This document shows, piece after piece, positions 31,987 through 41,220 of a stretch of 53,633 nucleotides of DNA. Below the pieces are notes generated by a model. That model saw nothing but the letters and a program-made list of their open reading frames with translations, searched no databases and was not told the origin of the DNA. The position numbers and the translations under genes were made by a program. The stretch comes from Hymenobacter jeollabukensis (lineage in GTDB: Bacteria > Bacteroidota > Bacteroidia > Cytophagales > Hymenobacteraceae): the NCBI RefSeq assembly GCF_005771675.1, contig NZ_VAJM01000023.1, positions 1-53,633 of the forward strand. Direction: 5' to 3'. The first letter of the stretch is position 1. Each line of letters opens with the position of its first letter.

Positions 31987-33474
31987 TTGACTTCTTCCCA
32001 ATCCGCCTCTCACCAACTCACTGACCTGCTCGCGGCCGTAACGGTGCGGGAGCAGCGCGGCCCGGCCGATGCCGAAGTGCGCAGCCTCACGCTCGATTCG
32101 CGGCAGGCCGCGCCCGGCGCGGTGTTTTTCGCCCTGCGCGGCGTACAGGCCGACGGGCACCAGTTCATCCCGAAAGCCGTGGCCCAGGGCGCTACGGCGG
32201 TGGTGTGCGAGGAGCTGCCGGCCGAGCTGAGCGAAGCGGTGAGCTACGTGCTGGTGGCCGACAGCGCTGAGGCCATGGGCCACATGGCGGCGGCCTTCTA
32301 CGGCCACCCCAGCAAGCAGCTGCAGCTGGTGGGCGTGACGGGCACCAACGGTAAAACCACCTGCGCCACGCTGCTGCACAAGCTGTTTTCGGCCCGCGGC
32401 TACAAGGCCGGCTTGCTCTCGACGGTGCAGAACCAGATCGGGGAGGACGTCATTCCGGCCACGCACACCACGCCCGACGCCATCCGGCTCAACGAGCTGC
32501 TGGCGCGCATGGTGGCCGCCAAGTGTACCCACGCCTTTATGGAAGTCAGCTCGCACTCGGTGGTGCAGCACCGCGTGACCGGGCTGCAGTTTGCCGGCGG
32601 CCTGTTTACCAACCTCACCCACGACCACCTCGACTACCACGGCACCTTCGACAACTACCTGAAGGCCAAGAAAGGCTTTTTCGACATGCTGCCGGCCGGG
32701 GCTTTTGCCCTCACCAACGCCGACGACAAGCGCGGCATGGTGATGCTGCAGAACACCAAGGCCCGCAAAGCCACCTACTCCCTGCGCGGGGCCGCCGACG
32801 TGCGCGGCCGCCTCATCGAAAACAGCGTGGAAGGCCTGCTGCTGGAAGTGGACGGGCGCGAGGTGCAGTTTCGCCTGATCGGGGTGTTCAATGCCTACAA
32901 CCTGCTGGCCGTGTACGGCGCGGCCGTGCTGCTGGGCGAGGAGCCCGAAGAAACGCTCACGGTACTGTCGGGGCTGACCTCGGCGCCGGGCCGCTTCGAG
33001 CCGGTGGTGTCGCCGCGCAAGCGCGTGGTAGGCATCGTGGATTACGCCCACACGCCCGACGCGCTGGAAAACGTGCTGCAGACCATTGCCGACATCCGCC
33101 GCCCCGAGCAGGCCGTCATCACGGTGGTGGGCTGCGGCGGCAACCGCGACGCGGCCAAGCGTCCCATTATGGCCGACCTAGCCTGCCGCCTCTCTGACCG
33201 CGCCGTGCTCACCTCCGACAACCCGCGCTACGAGGACCCGCAGGTTATCCTCGACCAGATGCAGGCCGGCGTGCGCCCCACCGACGCCGATAAATACCTC
33301 ACCGTGCCCGACCGTCGCGAAGCTATCCGCACCGCTTGCGCCCTGGCCCGCCCCGGCGACATCGTGCTGGTGGCCGGCAAAGGCCACGAAAACTACCAGG
33401 AAATCCAGGGACAGCGCACCGCCTTCGACGACCGGCTGGTGCTGCAGGAGGCGTATGAGTTGCTGAGCTTATGA
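31987..33474 (+). CDS. murE: UDP-MurNAc-tripeptide synthetase MurE (meso-DAP type)
   Basis: This is a Mur ligase with the ATP loop GVTGTNGKTT (residues 116-125), the substrate segment HTTPDAIRLNE near 155, the carbamylated-Lys region near 225 and the meso-diaminopimelate signature DNPR starting at D411. It adds meso-DAP to UDP-MurNAc-L-Ala-D-Glu in the cytoplasm. The frame starts at TTG 31987 (LTSSQSASHQLTDLL) and the length of 495 residues is normal. The next gene is 264 bp away, an unusual gap in this cluster, filled by a repeat element. Confidence 0.95.
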   Translation: MTSSQSASHQLTDLLAAVTVREQRGPADAEVRSLTLDSRQAAPGAVFFALRGVQADGHQFIPKAVAQGATAVVCEELPAELSEAVSYVLVADSAEAMGHMAAAFYGHPSKQLQLVGVTGTNGKTTCATLLHKLFSARGYKAGLLSTVQNQIGEDVIPATHTTPDAIRLNELLARMVAAKCTHAFMEVSSHSVVQHRVTGLQFAGGLFTNLTHDHLDYHGTFDNYLKAKKGFFDMLPAGAFALTNADDKRGMVMLQNTKARKATYSLRGAADVRGRLIENSVEGLLLEVDGREVQFRLIGVFNAYNLLAVYGAAVLLGEEPEETLTVLSGLTSAPGRFEPVVSPRKRVVGIVDYAHTPDALENVLQTIADIRRPEQAVITVVGCGGNRDAAKRPIMADLACRLSDRAVLTSDNPRYEDPQVILDQMQAGVRPTDADKYLTVPDRREAIRTACALARPGDIVLVAGKGHENYQEIQGQRTAFDDRLVLQEAYELLSL

Positions 33475-33485
33475 GGCCGTTGTTA

Positions 33486-33610
33486 GAACGTCATGTCGAG
33501 CGAAGTCGAGACATCTCGCGTGCTGACGTCCGAGAGTAATAGCCGGACAACAGGATTTTACTACCTGGCATCAGCACGCGAGATTCCTCGACAAGCTCGG
33601 AATGACGTTC
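33486..33610. repeat. REP-like inverted repeat between murE and mraY
   Basis: GAACGTCATGTCGAGCGAAG (from 33486) begins a 41-bp left arm ending CGCGTGCTGA at 33526. The right arm (33571-33610) is its reverse complement with a few mismatches and one indel. The loop is 44 bp. The TCGAGxxATCTCGCGTGCTGA word is a dispersed repeat in genomes of this group. The rest of the 33475-33738 gap holds no gene. Confidence 0.8.
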
Positions 33611-33738
33611 AGGTGAGTTCGTTCAACACCACCGGAATAGCACAAAATCACGACAAACGCAACGTTTGACCACTGCCGAAAAAGCCGAAAATTTGCGGCT
33701 TCCTGACGCCTGAACCGGCGTCGCACCAGCCCTGACCA

Positions 33739-34959
33739 ATGCTCTACTACCTCTTCGATTATTTGCACCGCCACTACAACGTGCCCGGCACGGGGGTAAT
33801 GCAATACACCTCGTTCCGCGCCGCCATGGCCGTGGTCACCTCGCTGATTATTGCCCAGCTGTTCGGCAAGCAGCTGATTGCCATTCTGCGGCGGCGGCAG
33901 ATCGGGGAGGGCATCCGCGACCTGGGCCTGGCCGGGCAGATGGAGAAGAAGGGCACCCCGACCATGGGCGGCCTGATCATCCTGCTGGCCATTCTGGTGC
34001 CCACGTTGCTCTTCGCCAAGCTCGACAACATCTACGTCATCCTGATGCTGCTCAGCACCGTGTGGCTGGGCCTCATCGGCTTCGTCGATGACTACATCAA
34101 GGTGGTGAAAAAGGACAAGGAGGGCCTGGCCGGGCGCTTCAAGATGCTGGGCCAGATCGGGCTGGGGCTGACGGTGGGCTGGGTGCTCTTCTTCAGCCAC
34201 GACGTGACGGTGCGCCAGTACCTGCTGCCGAACGGGCAGTTTTCGGCCGTCGATGCCAGCCGGTATTATCAGGACGTGAAGCTGATGATTACCACCATTC
34301 CCTTCGCCAAAAACAACGAGCTGAACTACGGCGACCTGTTTGCCACCGCCGGTGACTTTTTCAACGAGTACTACGCCTTCTTCTACATTCCCATCGTGAT
34401 TTTCATCATCACGGCGGTGTCGAACGGGGCCAACATCACCGACGGCCTCGACGGGCTGGCGGCCGGCACCTCGGCCATCATCGGCACTACGCTGGGCATC
34501 TTCGCTTTTGTGAGCGGCAACGCCGTGCTGGCCGACTACCTCGACATCATGTTCATTCCGAACGTGGGCGAGCTGACCATTTTCTGTACCGCCTTCGTGG
34601 GCGCCTGCGTGGGCTTTTTGTGGTACAATAGCTACCCAGCGCAGGTGTTCATGGGCGACACCGGCTCGCTGGCCATCGGCGGCATCATTGCGGTGCTCTC
34701 GCTCATCGTGCGCAAGGAGCTGCTGATTCCGGTGCTCTGCGGGGTGTTTCTGATTGAAAACCTGTCGGTTATCGTGCAGGTGAGCTACTTCAAGTACACC
34801 AAGAAGAAGTACGGCGAAGGCCGCCGCCTGCTGCGCATGTCGCCGCTGCACCACCACTACCAGAAGCTGGGCTACCACGAGTCCAAAATCGTGTCGCGCT
34901 TCTGGATTGTGGGCATCATGCTGGCCGTTCTCACTCTCGTGACCCTGAAACTGCGCTAA
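33739..34959 (+). CDS. mraY: Phospho-MurNAc-pentapeptide transferase MraY
   Basis: This is a polytopic membrane enzyme of the GPT family that makes lipid I. The motifs are [13 protein letters not shown] near residue 75, the [10 protein letters not shown] catalytic pair near 115, [17 protein letters not shown] near 233, [11 protein letters not shown] near 305 and the HHHYQ segment near 375. The ten or so membrane helices and 406 residues suit the family. A long insertion between about 160 and 205 ([14 protein letters not shown] and on) is common in Bacteroidota. It ends 4 bp before murD. Confidence 0.96.
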   Translation: MLYYLFDYLHRHYNVPGTGVMQYTSFRAAMAVVTSLIIAQLFGKQLIAILRRRQIGEGIRDLGLAGQMEKKGTPTMGGLIILLAILVPTLLFAKLDNIYVILMLLSTVWLGLIGFVDDYIKVVKKDKEGLAGRFKMLGQIGLGLTVGWVLFFSHDVTVRQYLLPNGQFSAVDASRYYQDVKLMITTIPFAKNNELNYGDLFATAGDFFNEYYAFFYIPIVIFIITAVSNGANITDGLDGLAAGTSAIIGTTLGIFAFVSGNAVLADYLDIMFIPNVGELTIFCTAFVGACVGFLWYNSYPAQVFMGDTGSLAIGGIIAVLSLIVRKELLIPVLCGVFLIENLSVIVQVSYFKYTKKKYGEGRRLLRMSPLHHHYQKLGYHESKIVSRFWIVGIMLAVLTLVTLKLR

Positions 34960-34963
34960 CCCC

Positions 34964-36346
34964 ATGCAGCACTCCGGCGAAGGCAAAAAACTGGTCATTC
35001 TCGGCTCCGGCGAAAGCGGGGTAGGGGCGGCGCTGCTCGGGCAGGCCAAAGGCTACAATGTGTTCGTGTCGGACGGCGGGGCGCTGAAGCCGGCCTACAA
35101 GGACAAGCTCACGCAGGCCGGCATCCGCTTCGAGGAGGGCACGCACACGCTCGAAGAAATCCTGGCGGCCGACGAAATCGTGAAGAGCCCGGGCATTCCG
35201 GAAAAAGCCCCGGTAATGCAGGCCGTGCGCGAAAAGGGCATCAAGGTTATGTCGGAAATCGACCTGGCCAGCCGCTACACCCGGGCCCAGAGCATTGCCA
35301 TTACGGGCACCAACGGCAAAACCACCACCACGCTGCTGACCTACCACCTGCTGAAGGAGGCCGGCTACAACGTGGGCCTGGCCGGCAACGTGGGTCACTC
35401 GTTCGCCGAGCAGGTCATCGAGGATACCTTCGACTGGTTTGTGCTGGAGCTGAGCTCTTTCCAGCTCGACGATACCTACGACTACACGCCCACCGTGGCC
35501 GTGCTGCTCAACATCACCCCCGACCACCTCGACCGCTACCACTACCGCATCGAGGAGTACGCCCAGGCCAAGCTGCGCATCACCCGCAACTTGGACAGCA
35601 ACTCCTACTTCGTCTACAACGCCGACGACCGGCTGATTCAGCAGGAGTACCAATCGGTGTTCGTGGATACCAACGATTTGCCCTTCAGCCTGCACCAGCG
35701 CCCCGATATCCGCTGCGCCGCCCGCTACGTGTCGGAAACCACGCTGCGCCTCGACGTGCCGCAGGTGCAGGACGAAGGCCCGGAGGACGTGAGCATTGCC
35801 CGCTCGCCGCTGATTGGCCAGCACAACCGCCAGAACATGGCCGCCGCCATCCTGGCCGCCCGGGTGGCCGGCCTGTCGGTGGAGCAGCTGGAGGCGGCGC
35901 TGCCTTCCTTCAGCAACGCCGCGCACCGGCTGCAGCCGGTGGGCGAAATCAACGGAGTGCCCTTCATCAACGACAGCAAGGCCACCAACGTGGAGGCCGC
36001 CTGGTACGCCCTCGACGGCGTGAAGGCTCCGCTGGTCTGGATTGCGGGCGGCACCGACAAGGGCAACGACTACTCAACGCTGCTGCCGCTGGCCCGGGAA
36101 AAGGTGAAGGCCCTGATCTGCCTCGGCGTCGACAACGCCAAGCTGCGCGCCGCCTTCGACGGGGTGGTGCCGGTGGTGGAAGAAACCCAGGACGTGCGCG
36201 AGGCCGTGCGCCGCGCCGCCGTCCTGGCCCAGCCCGGCGACGTGGTGCTGCTCTCGCCCGCCTGCGCCAGCTTCGACCTGTTCAAGAACTACGAGGACCG
36301 CGGCCGGCAATTCGCCCACGCCGTCGGTGAGTTGGCGAAATTGTGA
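34964..36346 (+). CDS. murD: UDP-MurNAc-Ala D-glutamate ligase MurD
   Basis: This is a Mur ligase that adds D-Glu. The N-terminal UDP-binding motif LVILGSGESGVGAALLGQAKG is near residue 8, SPGIPEKAPV near 75, ITGTNGKTTTTLLTYHLL near 113, LELSSFQL near 162, FINDSKATNVEAAWYAL near 328 and LLSPACASFDLFKNYEDRG near 428. The length of 460 residues is normal. The stop falls within the left arm of the GGTGAA-word inverted repeat before ftsW. Confidence 0.96.
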   Translation: MQHSGEGKKLVILGSGESGVGAALLGQAKGYNVFVSDGGALKPAYKDKLTQAGIRFEEGTHTLEEILAADEIVKSPGIPEKAPVMQAVREKGIKVMSEIDLASRYTRAQSIAITGTNGKTTTTLLTYHLLKEAGYNVGLAGNVGHSFAEQVIEDTFDWFVLELSSFQLDDTYDYTPTVAVLLNITPDHLDRYHYRIEEYAQAKLRITRNLDSNSYFVYNADDRLIQQEYQSVFVDTNDLPFSLHQRPDIRCAARYVSETTLRLDVPQVQDEGPEDVSIARSPLIGQHNRQNMAAAILAARVAGLSVEQLEAALPSFSNAAHRLQPVGEINGVPFINDSKATNVEAAWYALDGVKAPLVWIAGGTDKGNDYSTLLPLAREKVKALICLGVDNAKLRAAFDGVVPVVEETQDVREAVRRAAVLAQPGDVVLLSPACASFDLFKNYEDRGRQFAHAVGELAKL

Positions 36347-36424
36347 AATGGTGAGTTTGTCGTTCTGACGTAACCGTTTCGCTGCCCATCAACTCACCAT
36401 TTCACCAACTCACCATTTCACCAC
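36326..36424. repeat. Inverted repeat of GGTGAA/GGTGAG words between murD and ftsW
   Basis: The left part, from GGTGAGTTGGCGAAATTG (36326) to 36358, overlaps the end of murD. The right part (36389-36424) contains AACTCACCATTTCACC twice. The best pairing is GTGAAATGGTGAGTT with its reverse complement, loop about 30 bp. It uses the same words as the repeat at 4824-4934, 31 kb away. Confidence 0.75.
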
Positions 36425-36430
36425 TTGCCG

Positions 36431-37621
36431 ATGGAACCCGTCAAAACCTGGCTGCAGCGCAATCTAAAGGGCGACCCGGTGCTCTGGGGCATCGTGATTG
36501 TGTTTTCGCTCATCAGCATGGCCGTGGTGTACTCCGCCACCGGCACGCTGGCGTACAAAAACGAGCTGCGCGGCCGCGCCGGCTCGGTGGAAATGATTCT
36601 GTTCAAGCACACCAGCCTGATTTTCGTCGGGCTGGCCTTGATGTGGGTGGCCCACCGCATCGACTACCGGCACTACTCGCGCCTCTCGCTGTACGCGCTG
36701 CTGCTGTCGGTGCCCCTGCTGCTGTTTACCTACCTGATGGGCGGCAGCGTGAACGGGGCGGCCCGCTGGATGACCATTCCGGTGATTAACCAGACCTTCC
36801 AGCCTTCCGACTTGGCCAAGCTGGCGCTGATTTCGCACCTGGCCAGCATGCTCAGCCGCCGCCAGCAGTACATCGACAACTTCAAAACCACGCTGCTGCC
36901 CGTGATTCTCTGGGTGGGCGTCATCTGCGGCCTCATCGTGCTGTCGAATGCCTCCACGGCCCTGCTGCTGTTCTTCACCTGCCTGCTGCTGATGTTTATC
37001 GGCCGCGTGCCGCTGAAGCACATGCTGCTCACCATTCTGATTGTGATGAGCCTGGGCGGCGTGGCCCTGACCTTGGGCCAGCGCTGGGGCACGGTGAAGT
37101 CGCGCATCGAGAGCTTCACCGACAAGAGCAAGCCGGTGCCGTTTCAGCTGGAGCACAGCTATATAGCCATTGCGACCGGCGGCGTGGCGGGCAAGGGCCC
37201 CGGGCAGAGTACCGAGCGCAACATCATGCCCCACCCGTACTCCGACTTCATCTACGCCATCATCATCGAGGAATACGGCATGCTCGGCGGCATCGGGGTG
37301 CTGTTCCTCTACCTCGCCTTTCTCTACCGCGGCCTGCTCACGGTGATGCGCAGCTACGGCGCCTTCGGAGGCCTACTCTCGGCGGGTTTGTGCTTCAGCC
37401 TGGTGCTGCAGGCCATGGTGAATATGGGCGTGGCTGTGGGCCTGGGCCCAATCACCGGTCTGCCGTTGCCCATGCTGAGCATGGGCGGCACCTCGCTGAT
37501 TTTCACCGGCATCAGCATCGGTGTCATCCTGAGCGTGAGCCGCGGTGAGCGGGAAATCCGCCCGATGACGGGCGAGCCGGAAGACGAAGCGCGCATTCCA
37601 AAACAAACCGCCCTGGCGTAG
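36431..37621 (+). CDS. ftsW: Septal peptidoglycan polymerase FtsW
   Basis: This is a SEDS family membrane protein with about ten helices. The motifs are VVYSATGTLAYKN near residue 33, the MTIPVINQTFQPSDLAKLALI block near 115, NASTALLLFF near 177, AIATGGVAGKGPGQS near 250 with the catalytic-region Asp in HPYSDFIYAIIIEEYG near 275, and LPLPMLSMGGTSL near 350. FtsW polymerises lipid II with FtsI at the septum. The ATG at 36431 follows an in-frame TTG at 36425. Confidence 0.95.
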   Translation: MEPVKTWLQRNLKGDPVLWGIVIVFSLISMAVVYSATGTLAYKNELRGRAGSVEMILFKHTSLIFVGLALMWVAHRIDYRHYSRLSLYALLLSVPLLLFTYLMGGSVNGAARWMTIPVINQTFQPSDLAKLALISHLASMLSRRQQYIDNFKTTLLPVILWVGVICGLIVLSNASTALLLFFTCLLLMFIGRVPLKHMLLTILIVMSLGGVALTLGQRWGTVKSRIESFTDKSKPVPFQLEHSYIAIATGGVAGKGPGQSTERNIMPHPYSDFIYAIIIEEYGMLGGIGVLFLYLAFLYRGLLTVMRSYGAFGGLLSAGLCFSLVLQAMVNMGVAVGLGPITGLPLPMLSMGGTSLIFTGISIGVILSVSRGEREIRPMTGEPEDEARIPKQTALA

Positions 37622-37642
37622 CATTCAACAGCCGACGCTCCA

Positions 37643-37849
37643 ATGACCTCTGTGGCTTACTTTAACAACCAGCGTTTTGAGCTGGAGCCGGACCTGCCGG
37701 CTGTAGGCTGCTACCTGTACGTCTATAATTACCACGGTGTCTGCCTGTACGATTACCCGCAGGACACGGAAGAAATGGCAAAGGATTTTGCCTGCGAAGA
37801 ATTTGACGTGCCGCTAGAGGCGTGGACAAAATCGAATACCCAACCCTGA
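37643..37849 (+). CDS. 68-residue protein of unknown function coupled to murG
   Basis: I do not recognise a named family. The product (SVAYFNNQRFELEPDLPAVG, then CYLYVYNYHGVCLYDYPQD and MAKDFACEEFDVPLEAW) has a beta-rich aromatic centre and an acidic helical end, four cysteines and no signal peptide. It is cytosolic by appearance. Its stop overlaps the murG start (TGATG at 37847-37851), strong evidence that it is translated and coupled to murG. GC content is visibly lower than in ftsW and murG, which suggests a later insertion into the cluster. Its place inside a conserved division operon makes a role in wall synthesis possible but unproven. Confidence 0.75.
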   Translation: MTSVAYFNNQRFELEPDLPAVGCYLYVYNYHGVCLYDYPQDTEEMAKDFACEEFDVPLEAWTKSNTQP

Positions 37850-39000
37850 TGTCAGCACCCACTCATATCGAGCCCAACCCCAATGCCTCCTGCCGCGTCA
37901 TCATCAGCGGCGGCGGCACGGGTGGGCACATTTTCCCGGCCGTGGCCATTGCCAACGAGCTGCAGCGCCGCCGCCCCGACGCCGACATCCTGTTCGTGGG
38001 CGCCAACGGCCGCATGGAAATGACCCGGGTGCCCGAGGCCGGCTACCGCATCGTGGGGCTGAACATCAGCGGCCTGCAGCGCCGCCTCACGCCCGAAAAC
38101 CTGTTGTTCCCGCTGAAAGTGTTTCAATCGGTGCGCAAGGCCGGCAAGCTGGTCGAGTCGTTCCGCCCCGACGCGGTGGTGGGCGTGGGCGGCTACGCCT
38201 CGGCCCCGGTGCTGCTGGCCGCCACTTCCCGCGCCGTGCCCGCCCTCATTCAGGAGCAGAATTCCTACGCCGGCCTCGTCAACAAGCTGCTGGCCCGCCG
38301 CGTCGACAAAATCTGCGTGGCCTACGAGGGCATGGAGCAGTTTTTCCCCGCCGACCGCCTCGTGCTGACCGGTAACCCCGTACGCAGCGAAATTGCCGGC
38401 GGCGACCGGGCCGAGGCGCTGAAGTTCTTCGGCCTCGACCCCAACAAGCCCGTCCTGCTCGTCATCGGCGGCAGCCTCGGGGCCCGCACCCTGAACCAGG
38501 CCACGGCCGCCGCCCTGCCGCGCCTGCAACAGGCCGGCGTGCAGCTGCTCTGGCAAACCGGCAAGCTCTATTTCCCCACCGCCGAGCAGCAGGCCGCCGA
38601 CTACCAAGGCGCCAACCTGCACGCGCTGGAATTCATCAAGCGCATGGACCTGGCCTACGCCGCCGCCGACGTGGTTGTCAGCCGCGCCGGGGCCCTGTCG
38701 GTGTCGGAGCTGTGCCTGACGGCCAAGCCCTGCGTGCTGGTGCCCTCGCCCAACGTGGCCGAAGACCACCAGACCAAAAACGCCCGCGCCCTCTCCACGC
38801 GCGCCGCCGCCCTGCTCGTCACCGACGCCGAAGCCGCCGACAAGCTCTACGACGTGGCCCTGGATTTGCTGAGCGACCCGGCCCGGCAGGATGAGCTGCG
38901 CCGCAACATCCAGCCCCTGGCCCGGCCCGCCGCGACGAGTACCATCGTCGACGAGCTGGAAGCCCTCATTGACCGCCAACGCGCCAAGCAAGCCCGCTGA
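37849..39000 (+). CDS. murG: Lipid II synthase MurG
   Basis: This is a GT28 glycosyltransferase that adds GlcNAc to lipid I on the inner face of the membrane. The motifs are ISGGGTGGHIFPAVAIANEL near residue 20, GVGGYASAPVLLAA near 112, IQEQNSYAGLVNKLLAR near 133, VIGGSLGARTLNQA near 205 and the C-terminal VVSRAGALSVSELCL plus PSPNVAEDHQTKNA blocks (near 275 and 302). The ATG at 37849 overlaps the stop of the small gene before it, and the last base of its stop codon is the first base of murC. Confidence 0.96.
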   Translation: MSAPTHIEPNPNASCRVIISGGGTGGHIFPAVAIANELQRRRPDADILFVGANGRMEMTRVPEAGYRIVGLNISGLQRRLTPENLLFPLKVFQSVRKAGKLVESFRPDAVVGVGGYASAPVLLAATSRAVPALIQEQNSYAGLVNKLLARRVDKICVAYEGMEQFFPADRLVLTGNPVRSEIAGGDRAEALKFFGLDPNKPVLLVIGGSLGARTLNQATAAALPRLQQAGVQLLWQTGKLYFPTAEQQAADYQGANLHALEFIKRMDLAYAAADVVVSRAGALSVSELCLTAKPCVLVPSPNVAEDHQTKNARALSTRAAALLVTDAEAADKLYDVALDLLSDPARQDELRRNIQPLARPAATSTIVDELEALIDRQRAKQAR

Positions 39001-40472
39001 TGAACCCCGTCGCCCAGTTTCCCTACGTCTACTTCCTCGGCATCGGCGGCATCGGCATGTCGGCCCTGGCGCGCTGGTTTCGGGCCAACGGCCACCACGT
39101 GTGGGGCTACGACAAGACGCGCACCCCGCTCACCGAGGCGCTCAGCCAGGAAGGCATCCTGATTCACTACGACGACGCGCCCAAGCACCTGCCAGCCGAA
39201 GTACGCGACAACAAAGACAAGACCCTGGTGGTGCTCACGCCCGCCATTCCCAAGGACCACAAGGAGTGGGCCTGGCTGCGGGACAACGGCTACGACATTC
39301 GCAAGCGCAGCCAGGTGCTGGGCCTGCTCACTACCGGCCGCCGCACCGTGGCCGTGGCCGGCACCCACGGCAAAACCACGACCAGCAGCATGGTGGCGCA
39401 CCTGCTGCACCACGCCGGCCTGCCCGCCGGAGCATTCCTGGGCGGCATTTCGGTGAACCTGGGCTCCAACCTGCTGCTGCCCCCCTCGGCCGAGCAACTG
39501 GCAACCGACAACCCAGGACTGACCACCGCCGAAGTGCCCATTGTCGTCGAAGCCGATGAGTACGACCGCAGCTTCCTCACCCTGCACCCGGACGTGGCCA
39601 TCGTCACCAGCACCGACGCCGACCACCTCGACATCTACGGCGACAAGGACGCGCTGGTGCAGTCGTTCCGCGACTTCGCCAGCCAGATCAAGCCCGGCGG
39701 CACCTTGCTGCTCAACCACACCGCCGACGCCAGCGTGGCCGCCGCGGTGCAGCCTGGCGTGCGGGTGCTGCGCTACGGCCTCAGCGCCGAGCAGGGCCCC
39801 GACCTGCACACCGCCGACGTGCACGCCCACGGCCACACCTTCCGCTTCGAACTGGTGGCGCCGGGCCTGGGAAATGCCCACGTGCCCGGCCTAGAGCTGC
39901 CCGTGCCCGGCTTTCACAACGTGGAAAACATGCTGGCCGCCGCCGCCGCCGCCCACCTCGTCGGGCTCGACTGGCGCCGGCTGCCCGAAGCCGTAGCCGC
40001 CTACCGCGGCGTCAACCGCCGCTTCGAGTTCGTGGTGACGCAAGGGGAGAAGCGGGCCTACCTCGACGACTACGCCCACCACCCGCGCGAAATCGAGGCG
40101 TTTCTGCGCTCCGTGCGGGCCCTATACCCTGGCAAGAAGCTGCGCGTCATCTTCCAGCCCCACCTCTTCAGCCGCACCCGCGACTTTGCCGAGGGCTTCG
40201 CCCAGAGCCTGAGCCTGGCCGACGAGGTCATCCTGCTGCCCATCTACCCGGCGCGCGAGCTGCCGATGGCGGGCGTCACCTCCGAAATCATCTTCGACAA
40301 GCTCACCAGCCCGCGCAAGGCCCTGCTCTCGAAAGAGCAGGCCATCCAGGCCGAACGCTACGCCGACGACGAGTTTGAGGTCATTGCCACCGTGGGCGCC
40401 GGCGACATCGACCAGCTGGTGCCGGAATTGAAAAAAATCTTGCGGAATAAGTGGTATGGCGCTGAAGCGTAA
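39000..40472 (+). CDS. murC: UDP-MurNAc L-alanine ligase MurC
   Basis: This Mur ligase charges UDP-MurNAc with L-Ala. The motifs are YFLGIGGIGMSALARWF near residue 14, VAGTHGKTTTSSMVAHLL near 118, VEADEYDRSFLTLHPDVAIVTS near 183, FHNVENMLAAAAAA near 305, YLDDYAHHPREIEAFL near 352 and FQPHLFSRTRDF near 385. The length of 490 residues is normal. Its start overlaps the murG stop by one base and its 3' end overlaps ftsQ by 17 bp. Confidence 0.96.
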   Translation: MNPVAQFPYVYFLGIGGIGMSALARWFRANGHHVWGYDKTRTPLTEALSQEGILIHYDDAPKHLPAEVRDNKDKTLVVLTPAIPKDHKEWAWLRDNGYDIRKRSQVLGLLTTGRRTVAVAGTHGKTTTSSMVAHLLHHAGLPAGAFLGGISVNLGSNLLLPPSAEQLATDNPGLTTAEVPIVVEADEYDRSFLTLHPDVAIVTSTDADHLDIYGDKDALVQSFRDFASQIKPGGTLLLNHTADASVAAAVQPGVRVLRYGLSAEQGPDLHTADVHAHGHTFRFELVAPGLGNAHVPGLELPVPGFHNVENMLAAAAAAHLVGLDWRRLPEAVAAYRGVNRRFEFVVTQGEKRAYLDDYAHHPREIEAFLRSVRALYPGKKLRVIFQPHLFSRTRDFAEGFAQSLSLADEVILLPIYPARELPMAGVTSEIIFDKLTSPRKALLSKEQAIQAERYADDEFEVIATVGAGDIDQLVPELKKILRNKWYGAEA

Positions 40473-41220
40473 GGCAAAAAATGTACTTTTCGGTATTGGC
40501 TGTCTGCTTTTGCTGACGGCCCTGTCGGTCTTTGCCTCCGTGCGGCAGGCCTCGCGGCCGGTGGGCGCGGTCATCGTCACGATCAGCAACGAATTCAACA
40601 ACTTTTTCATCAGCGAACAGCAAGTGACGGCCCTGCTCACGCGCGACGGAAACCAGCAGCTGCGCGGCGCCGCCCCGCAGGACCTGGACCTGCGCGCCCT
40701 CGAAGGCCGCCTCAAGACGCACCCGTTCGTGAAGGACGCACAGGTGTACCGCGACCTGGGCGGCAACCTGCACGCCGATGTGCGCCAGAACCGCCCCATT
40801 GCCCGCCTCGTGCACCCCGATGCCGCCCAGGACCGCTACCTCGACGCCGACGGGCAGCCGCTGCCACTGTCGAGCTTGTACTCGGCGCGGGTCGTGCCCA
40901 TTGCCCGAGTTGGAGGTACGCCATTAAATGCTCAATTTTTCCAAGATTCTACCGGAACGCGGTATCTTGAATTTCTGCGTTACGTAGACGAACACGCTTT
41001 CTGGCGGGCTCAGGTCGCCGAAGTATTTTTGTCCCCGAATGGGAAAATAATTTTCACCCAGCAGGTAGGTGACCAGCGCGTGGAGTTTGGATATCCGGAG
41101 AATATTCCGGAAAAATTTGCCAAACTAATGGTATTTTACCGCCAAATTCCCCCAGCTTTAGGATGGGACACCTATCACCGCGTCAATGTGGAATTCCAAA
41201 ACCAAATAATTTGCGAATAG
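40456..41220 (+). CDS. ftsQ: Cell division protein FtsQ-like
   Basis: This is a bitopic membrane protein: a basic N-terminus (MALKRKAKN), one membrane helix (about residues 11-27), a POTRA-like domain (about 40-115: FISEQQVTALLT, LEGRLKTHPFVKDAQVYRDLGGNLHADVRQNRPIARL) and a C-terminal beta domain (YLDADGQPLPL and on). This is the usual FtsQ/DivIB layout and position. The gene changes composition sharply near 40920: the first half is GC-rich like its neighbours, the second half uses AT-rich codons. A candidate promoter lies in that second half. A small hairpin (CCAGCG/CGCTGG, 41223-41242) follows the stop. Confidence 0.88.
   Translation: MALKRKAKNVLFGIGCLLLLTALSVFASVRQASRPVGAVIVTISNEFNNFFISEQQVTALLTRDGNQQLRGAAPQDLDLRALEGRLKTHPFVKDAQVYRDLGGNLHADVRQNRPIARLVHPDAAQDRYLDADGQPLPLSSLYSARVVPIARVGGTPLNAQFFQDSTGTRYLEFLRYVDEHAFWRAQVAEVFLSPNGKIIFTQQVGDQRVEFGYPENIPEKFAKLMVFYRQIPPALGWDTYHRVNVEFQNQIICE
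41024..41031 (+). promoter_or_regulatory. Candidate internal -7 box (TATTTTTG) in ftsQ for ftsAZ
   Basis: The octamer matches TAnnTTTG inside the AT-rich second half of ftsQ, 274 bp before ftsA. No clear -33 TTG lies 19-21 bp upstream. In E. coli, promoters for ftsA and ftsZ also lie inside upstream genes of the cluster. Confidence 0.35.
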
